A DNA stretch of 17,933 bases from Desulfobulbaceae bacterium (GTDB lineage Bacteria; Desulfobacterota; Desulfobulbia; Desulfobulbales; SURF-16). Both the position numbers and the translations under genes were made by a program. The notes under the pieces are model-generated. The model was not told the origin of the DNA. It made no database searches and was given only the letters and a program-made list of their open reading frames with translations. Positions within the stretch are counted from its first letter, which is position 1. Each line of letters begins with the position of its first letter. Below, in pieces: positions 15,223 through 17,933 of this stretch. Where the stretch lies: the NCBI GenBank assembly GCA_024763495.1, contig JANTFJ010000008.1, positions 1 to 17,933 of the forward strand. The letters run 5' to 3'.

Positions 15223-15595
15223 GCAGACCAGTATTTTAATACTGGATGATGAACCTATTGTCAGTAAACGCCTTAAGCCTTCACTGGAAAAAAAAGGTTA
15301 CGAAGTTGAAACCTTTACCCGCGGTGCCGACGCCCTGCAGCGAGTCAGGGAACGGAGTTTTGATATAGTTGTCACTGATTTAAAAATGGAAGGAGTTGAC
15401 GGTATGCAGTTCCTGACCGAAGTCAAGGAGAAATACCCGAAAACTGAGGTCATCGTCATCACCGGTTTTGCTACCATGGCAACCGCAAAAGAATCATTCA
15501 ACAAGGGAGTTTTTGATTTTTTGGCCAAGCCTTTCAAGCTTGGAGAAATTGCCGAGGTAATTGCCAAAGCAGAGGCAAAAATAAAAAACAGCTGA
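15212..15595 (+). CDS. Single-domain (CheY-like) response regulator
   Basis: This 127-aa protein is a bare receiver domain: acidic pair D12/D13, phospho-acceptor D56 in VVTDLKM, T84 in VITGF and K106 in LAKPF all fit. It has no output domain, so it must act by protein contact or as a phosphate relay or sink. Its start codon lies 11 nt inside the dikinase-like gene, with GGAGGAG at 15201-15207 giving good spacing; the overlap suggests tight co-expression. It could be phosphorylated by the kinase at 7426 or by another kinase, and may control the dikinase or the transporter; nothing in the sequence decides this. Confidence 0.93.
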   Translation: MSNEQTSILILDDEPIVSKRLKPSLEKKGYEVETFTRGADALQRVRERSFDIVVTDLKMEGVDGMQFLTEVKEKYPKTEVIVITGFATMATAKESFNKGVFDFLAKPFKLGEIAEVIAKAEAKIKNS

Positions 15596-15643
15596 GCCAG
15601 CCTGATCGAACATAGCTAAAGCACACGGAGTCTCACTTCGTTC

Positions 15644-15664
15644 GCTTACCTCTGAACAGTTACC
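15644..15664 (-). repeat. Short dispersed repeat, copy 2, with hairpin
   Basis: Read on the minus strand, this 21-nt segment starts GGTAACT, has TCA in the middle and ends GGTAAGC, resembling 7217-7238. On the plus strand CTGAAC (15652-15657) and GTTCAG (15665-15670) make a hairpin with a 7-nt loop, 57 nt after the receiver gene stop, which might act as a weak terminator between the operon and the stress protein genes. Confidence 0.35.
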
Positions 15665-15745
15665 GTTCAGGGTTAAGGGTAAATTATTGTCCTTGCTGAA
15701 TAGTTAAAAAATAATAATCGTTACCTGATCTAATGAGGTGAATTT

Positions 15746-16540
15746 ATGTTAAAAACATTGCTGTATATAAATGAAGATCTGGCCTCAAGTATTGCCCTGC
15801 GATACACGGCTTACCTGAATAAGTTTGTGCCCCTTTCTCTCTATGTAACCCATGTTGTAGAGCAGACAGAAAAAGAACAGGCCGGAACCGGCCTGGTTCG
15901 CCGATCCTGGGAGGATGGAGTGGCCTCCAGCGGCGAGCAGCTCATCAATCGCATGCTGCGGACGGAAAATATTGACTGCCCCCTGGCCGGTCGGCCCAAG
16001 GTTGTCATGGGTAACAGGCTGGATGAAACTACTTATGAGTTGCGAAGCGGTGGCTATGACCTTTTTATCGAGGGATACCTGAATACCGCTGATCCCGATA
16101 AATTTTACGAGGTTATCAGTTCACCTCTCTATACCGACGTGCCCTGTCCTACCCTGCTGGTTAAAAATCTTTCCATCAGTAAAAAATGCGCCCTGCTGTG
16201 CGCCAGTAGTGTAGATTCCAAGGTGCTGGCAGAAAAAAGTATGAAAATTCTTGGTGATTCGACCTTTAAATTTGATATAGTTTATTACAAATTTAAAGAC
16301 AACGAGCAGTTGGTAACCCTGGACAAGAGTGACGGCGGCACTAATCTTAAGGAGATGGAGTCTCAATTGGAGCAGGCCGGGAAAACCGTGGAAAATATTT
16401 CCGTCCTGTCCGGCACTCCGGAACAATTAGGAGATTATCTTAAGCAGTATGCCCTGGTGGCCTCTACCATGCCGACCAGGAAGAGTATGAGGATGCAGGT
16501 GCTGGCCAACTCTCTGGCCGCGGTTCTTCTGGTTCGTTAA
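15746..16540 (+). CDS. Divergent tandem universal stress protein
   Basis: This 264-aa soluble protein looks like two universal stress protein (USP) domains in a row: residues 1-142 run from MLKTLLYINEDLASSIALRY to TLLVKN, the usual start and end strands, and residues 148-264 repeat the pattern more weakly, ending ASTMPTRKSMRMQVLANSL. The nucleotide-binding signature (G-x2-G-x9-G-S/T) is absent from both halves, so ATP binding is doubtful. The ATG at 15746 has GAGGTG shortly upstream. It follows the receiver gene after 150 nt and precedes a second USP gene by 58 nt, so the pair may be an accessory part of the system, but a separate promoter is possible. Its function is not known. Confidence 0.68.
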   Translation: MLKTLLYINEDLASSIALRYTAYLNKFVPLSLYVTHVVEQTEKEQAGTGLVRRSWEDGVASSGEQLINRMLRTENIDCPLAGRPKVVMGNRLDETTYELRSGGYDLFIEGYLNTADPDKFYEVISSPLYTDVPCPTLLVKNLSISKKCALLCASSVDSKVLAEKSMKILGDSTFKFDIVYYKFKDNEQLVTLDKSDGGTNLKEMESQLEQAGKTVENISVLSGTPEQLGDYLKQYALVASTMPTRKSMRMQVLANSLAAVLLVR

Positions 16541-16598
16541 TCTGATTCGTAAAATTGGTGTTGCCGGTAATTATGAGATAAAATTTAAGGAGTCATTC

Positions 16599-17447
16599 AT
16601 GAAGATACTTGTTACGCTGGATGCTAAAGATTACAGCAAAAATATTTTAAAAGATGTTGCCCGCCTGGCGGGCAACACCCTGGCAGATATAGTTTTTCTC
16701 GGGGTTCAGGACGAGGCGTCCCAGAACCCAAAACAATCATTGGTTAAGGCCCTGTTAAAATATCAGGAAGATTTATACAGCTATTTCAGCCCGGATGAAT
16801 TGCCCTATGCCTCTTTCCCTTCTGAACGGTTAGAGGAAAAAGGCAAAGGCGAATGGTGTACCTCCGTCAGGGGTATGAAAGAGTTTACCTTGAGGATAAC
16901 AAGCGGCGGTGTGGCCAAACAGACTATTGCTGTGGCTGCGGAAATGGATTGCGATCTGGTTATTCTCGGCTGCAGCGGCAAGCTCGGCTGTGAATGGGAT
17001 GGCGAGATGAATGTTCCCCTGCGAATTGCCAAGGATGCCCCCTGTTCGGTGCTGGTGATCAAACAGACGAAAAAAACCAACCAGCTTGTCTCTATCCTGG
17101 ATCATTCTGTTGTCAGCCAGAATTCTCTGGAAATGATTAATCAGCTGGTTACCTTGAATGATGCGGGCCTGAAGATCGTCGGTGTACAGAAAAAGAAAGA
17201 CAGCAAAAAGGCTGAGGTTGAAAAAAGAATGGTAGAACTGTTGAAATATTACAATGATCGAGAAATTAATGTCTGGGTCAAAATACTCGACAGTGAAGAA
17301 GTCAAAAATTATGTTACTAATTCTTCTCGTGAGGCTATTGTTGCCTTATGGATGGGTAAAGAATCATTATTGAAAATACTTTTTTCCAAAAGTATGGTTG
17401 ATAAACTACTGGAAACCACCAAGTCATCCCTCCTGATCCTTCGTTGA
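16599..17447 (+). CDS. Tandem universal stress protein, second copy
   Basis: This 282-aa protein has a recognisable first USP domain (1-155): MKILVTLDAKDYS at the start, then CDLVILGCSGKLG (118-130) and APCSVLVIK (147-155), where many USPs carry their nucleotide-binding loop. Only the G-x2-G part (GCSG) is clear here. Residues 160-282 form a second, weaker domain that ends LETTKSSLLILR. The ATG at 16599 has AAGGAG at 16587-16592. It lies 58 nt after the other USP gene and is probably co-transcribed with it. No membrane segment is visible. Its role could be stress signalling or regulation of a partner in the cluster, which cannot be told from sequence. Confidence 0.78.
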   Translation: MKILVTLDAKDYSKNILKDVARLAGNTLADIVFLGVQDEASQNPKQSLVKALLKYQEDLYSYFSPDELPYASFPSERLEEKGKGEWCTSVRGMKEFTLRITSGGVAKQTIAVAAEMDCDLVILGCSGKLGCEWDGEMNVPLRIAKDAPCSVLVIKQTKKTNQLVSILDHSVVSQNSLEMINQLVTLNDAGLKIVGVQKKKDSKKAEVEKRMVELLKYYNDREINVWVKILDSEEVKNYVTNSSREAIVALWMGKESLLKILFSKSMVDKLLETTKSSLLILR

Positions 17448-17933
17448 TCCCCCTGGGGAATGTCTCCCGCCTTCCTTCCTCGTTCCCACGCCGAGCGTGG
17501 GAACGAGAGTGCCAATTGATACTATAGACCTCTAAAACCATTATAACTATCAGCTGTTTTGGAGTGTCATAGCGTGAAATATTATCATGTGAGTGCTATA
17601 TAAACACCATCCCGCACGCGCTTCAACCCCAGTGATATACCGATGTATTATTGCAGGCCGTGGAACACGTACATGGCAGCGCCCCTGAACCCATTACCGG
17701 CCCCCCTCCTTTTTTAATTTTTAAGTTTGACAATTGTTACTATTATTGATAAATAATTTTTCTATAATAATTTTATTTTGTTTATAAAGTTTGATAGAAT
17801 ATTATTAAGCAGTTAAAAATATTGAGATTTGTAATTATTAGTCCCTTAGAATTAATTTTCGTGTTTTTTATGGCAAGAAATTGAAAACTTTCTTTGAAAT
17901 AAACAACTTGCATCTACTGTTAAGGGACTTATC
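17448..17933. other. Non-coding end region, AT-rich after 17710
   Basis: I see no gene in these 486 nt. They hold a short C/G palindrome right after the stop (TCCCC-CT-GGGGA), the REP-like hairpin at 17479-17507, a pyrimidine-rich tract near 17700 and a very AT-rich tail. A TTGACA occurs at 17727-17732 but no good -10 follows. AGTCCCTTA (17840-17848) and TAAGGGACT (17921-17929) form a 9-bp inverted repeat at the very end of the window; its partner sequences, if any, lie outside. Confidence 0.5.
17479..17507. repeat. REP-like perfect palindrome
   Basis: CTCGTTCCCACGC (17479-17491) and GCGTGGGAACGAG (17495-17507) form a perfect 13-bp stem with a CGA loop. This kind of CGTTCCCACGC palindrome is, from general knowledge, a widespread intergenic repeat in proteobacteria and other phyla. 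It sits 32 nt after the last gene and could also act as a transcript-end hairpin, though no T-tract follows. Confidence 0.75.

Noticed and set aside
17479..17507. CRISPR repeat
   Set aside because: It is a single perfect palindrome with no spacer-repeat periodicity; it fits a REP-like element better.

Overview
The gene content suggests an anaerobic, Gram-negative, deltaproteobacterial (Desulfobacterota-like) chromosome. The reasons are an ADP-forming acyl-CoA synthetase next to a CoA-transferase/acetyltransferase fusion, a NikR, an NtrC-type sigma-54 activator with a matching sigma-54 promoter, a TSUP-type exporter paired with a TIGR02186-like membrane protein, and a phosphoenolpyruvate-synthase-like protein with a non-canonical C-terminus. 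The taxon is inferred from gene content only; no rRNA or other marker is present.

Layout. (1) 1-4308: a leader region, then two plus-strand genes, an ADP-forming acetate/acyl-CoA synthetase and an acetyl-CoA hydrolase/CoA-transferase fused to a GNAT domain. They are 13 nt apart and together can interconvert acyl-CoA, free acid and ATP. (2) 4319-5650, minus strand: a complete but divergent DnaA without dnaN beside it, converging on the CoA-transferase gene. An AT-rich 480-nt region follows, with one DnaA-box-like 9-mer and a candidate dnaA promoter. (3) 6131-7178: nikR with all four nickel ligands, followed 1 nt later by a class I methyltransferase. (4) 7179-7425: a 247-nt gap dominated by a long imperfect palindrome and related short repeats. 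(5) 7426-10247: a membrane histidine kinase and its NtrC-family response regulator. (6) 10248-10901: a 654-nt control region with three copies of a 15-bp palindrome (GTTTCA-N3-TGAAAC), a textbook -24/-12 sigma-54 promoter (TGGCAC-N5-TTGCT) and a roughly 270-nt leader holding a tiny ORF with a strong ribosome binding site and several hairpins. (7) 10902-15595: tightly packed genes for a TSUP transporter, a TIGR02186-like anchored periplasmic protein, an 853-aa dikinase-like protein and a single-domain response regulator. (8) 15746-17447: two divergent tandem-domain universal stress proteins. (9) 17448-17933: non-coding DNA with a perfect 13-bp REP-like hairpin and an AT-rich end.

The most interesting unit is 7426-17447. 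I read it as one regulatory and functional system. A membrane kinase with a periplasmic Cys pair phosphorylates a sigma-54 activator, which binds the three palindromes and fires the promoter at 10606. That promoter drives a transporter, a membrane-anchored partner, a His-phosphotransfer dikinase whose TIM-barrel domain is replaced by an unassigned domain, and a CheY-like receiver. The two stress proteins may belong to the same response. The substrate is unknown; TSUP families move sulfite, sulfonates, thiosulfate and other small anions, so a sulfur or organic anion is a reasonable first guess and no more.
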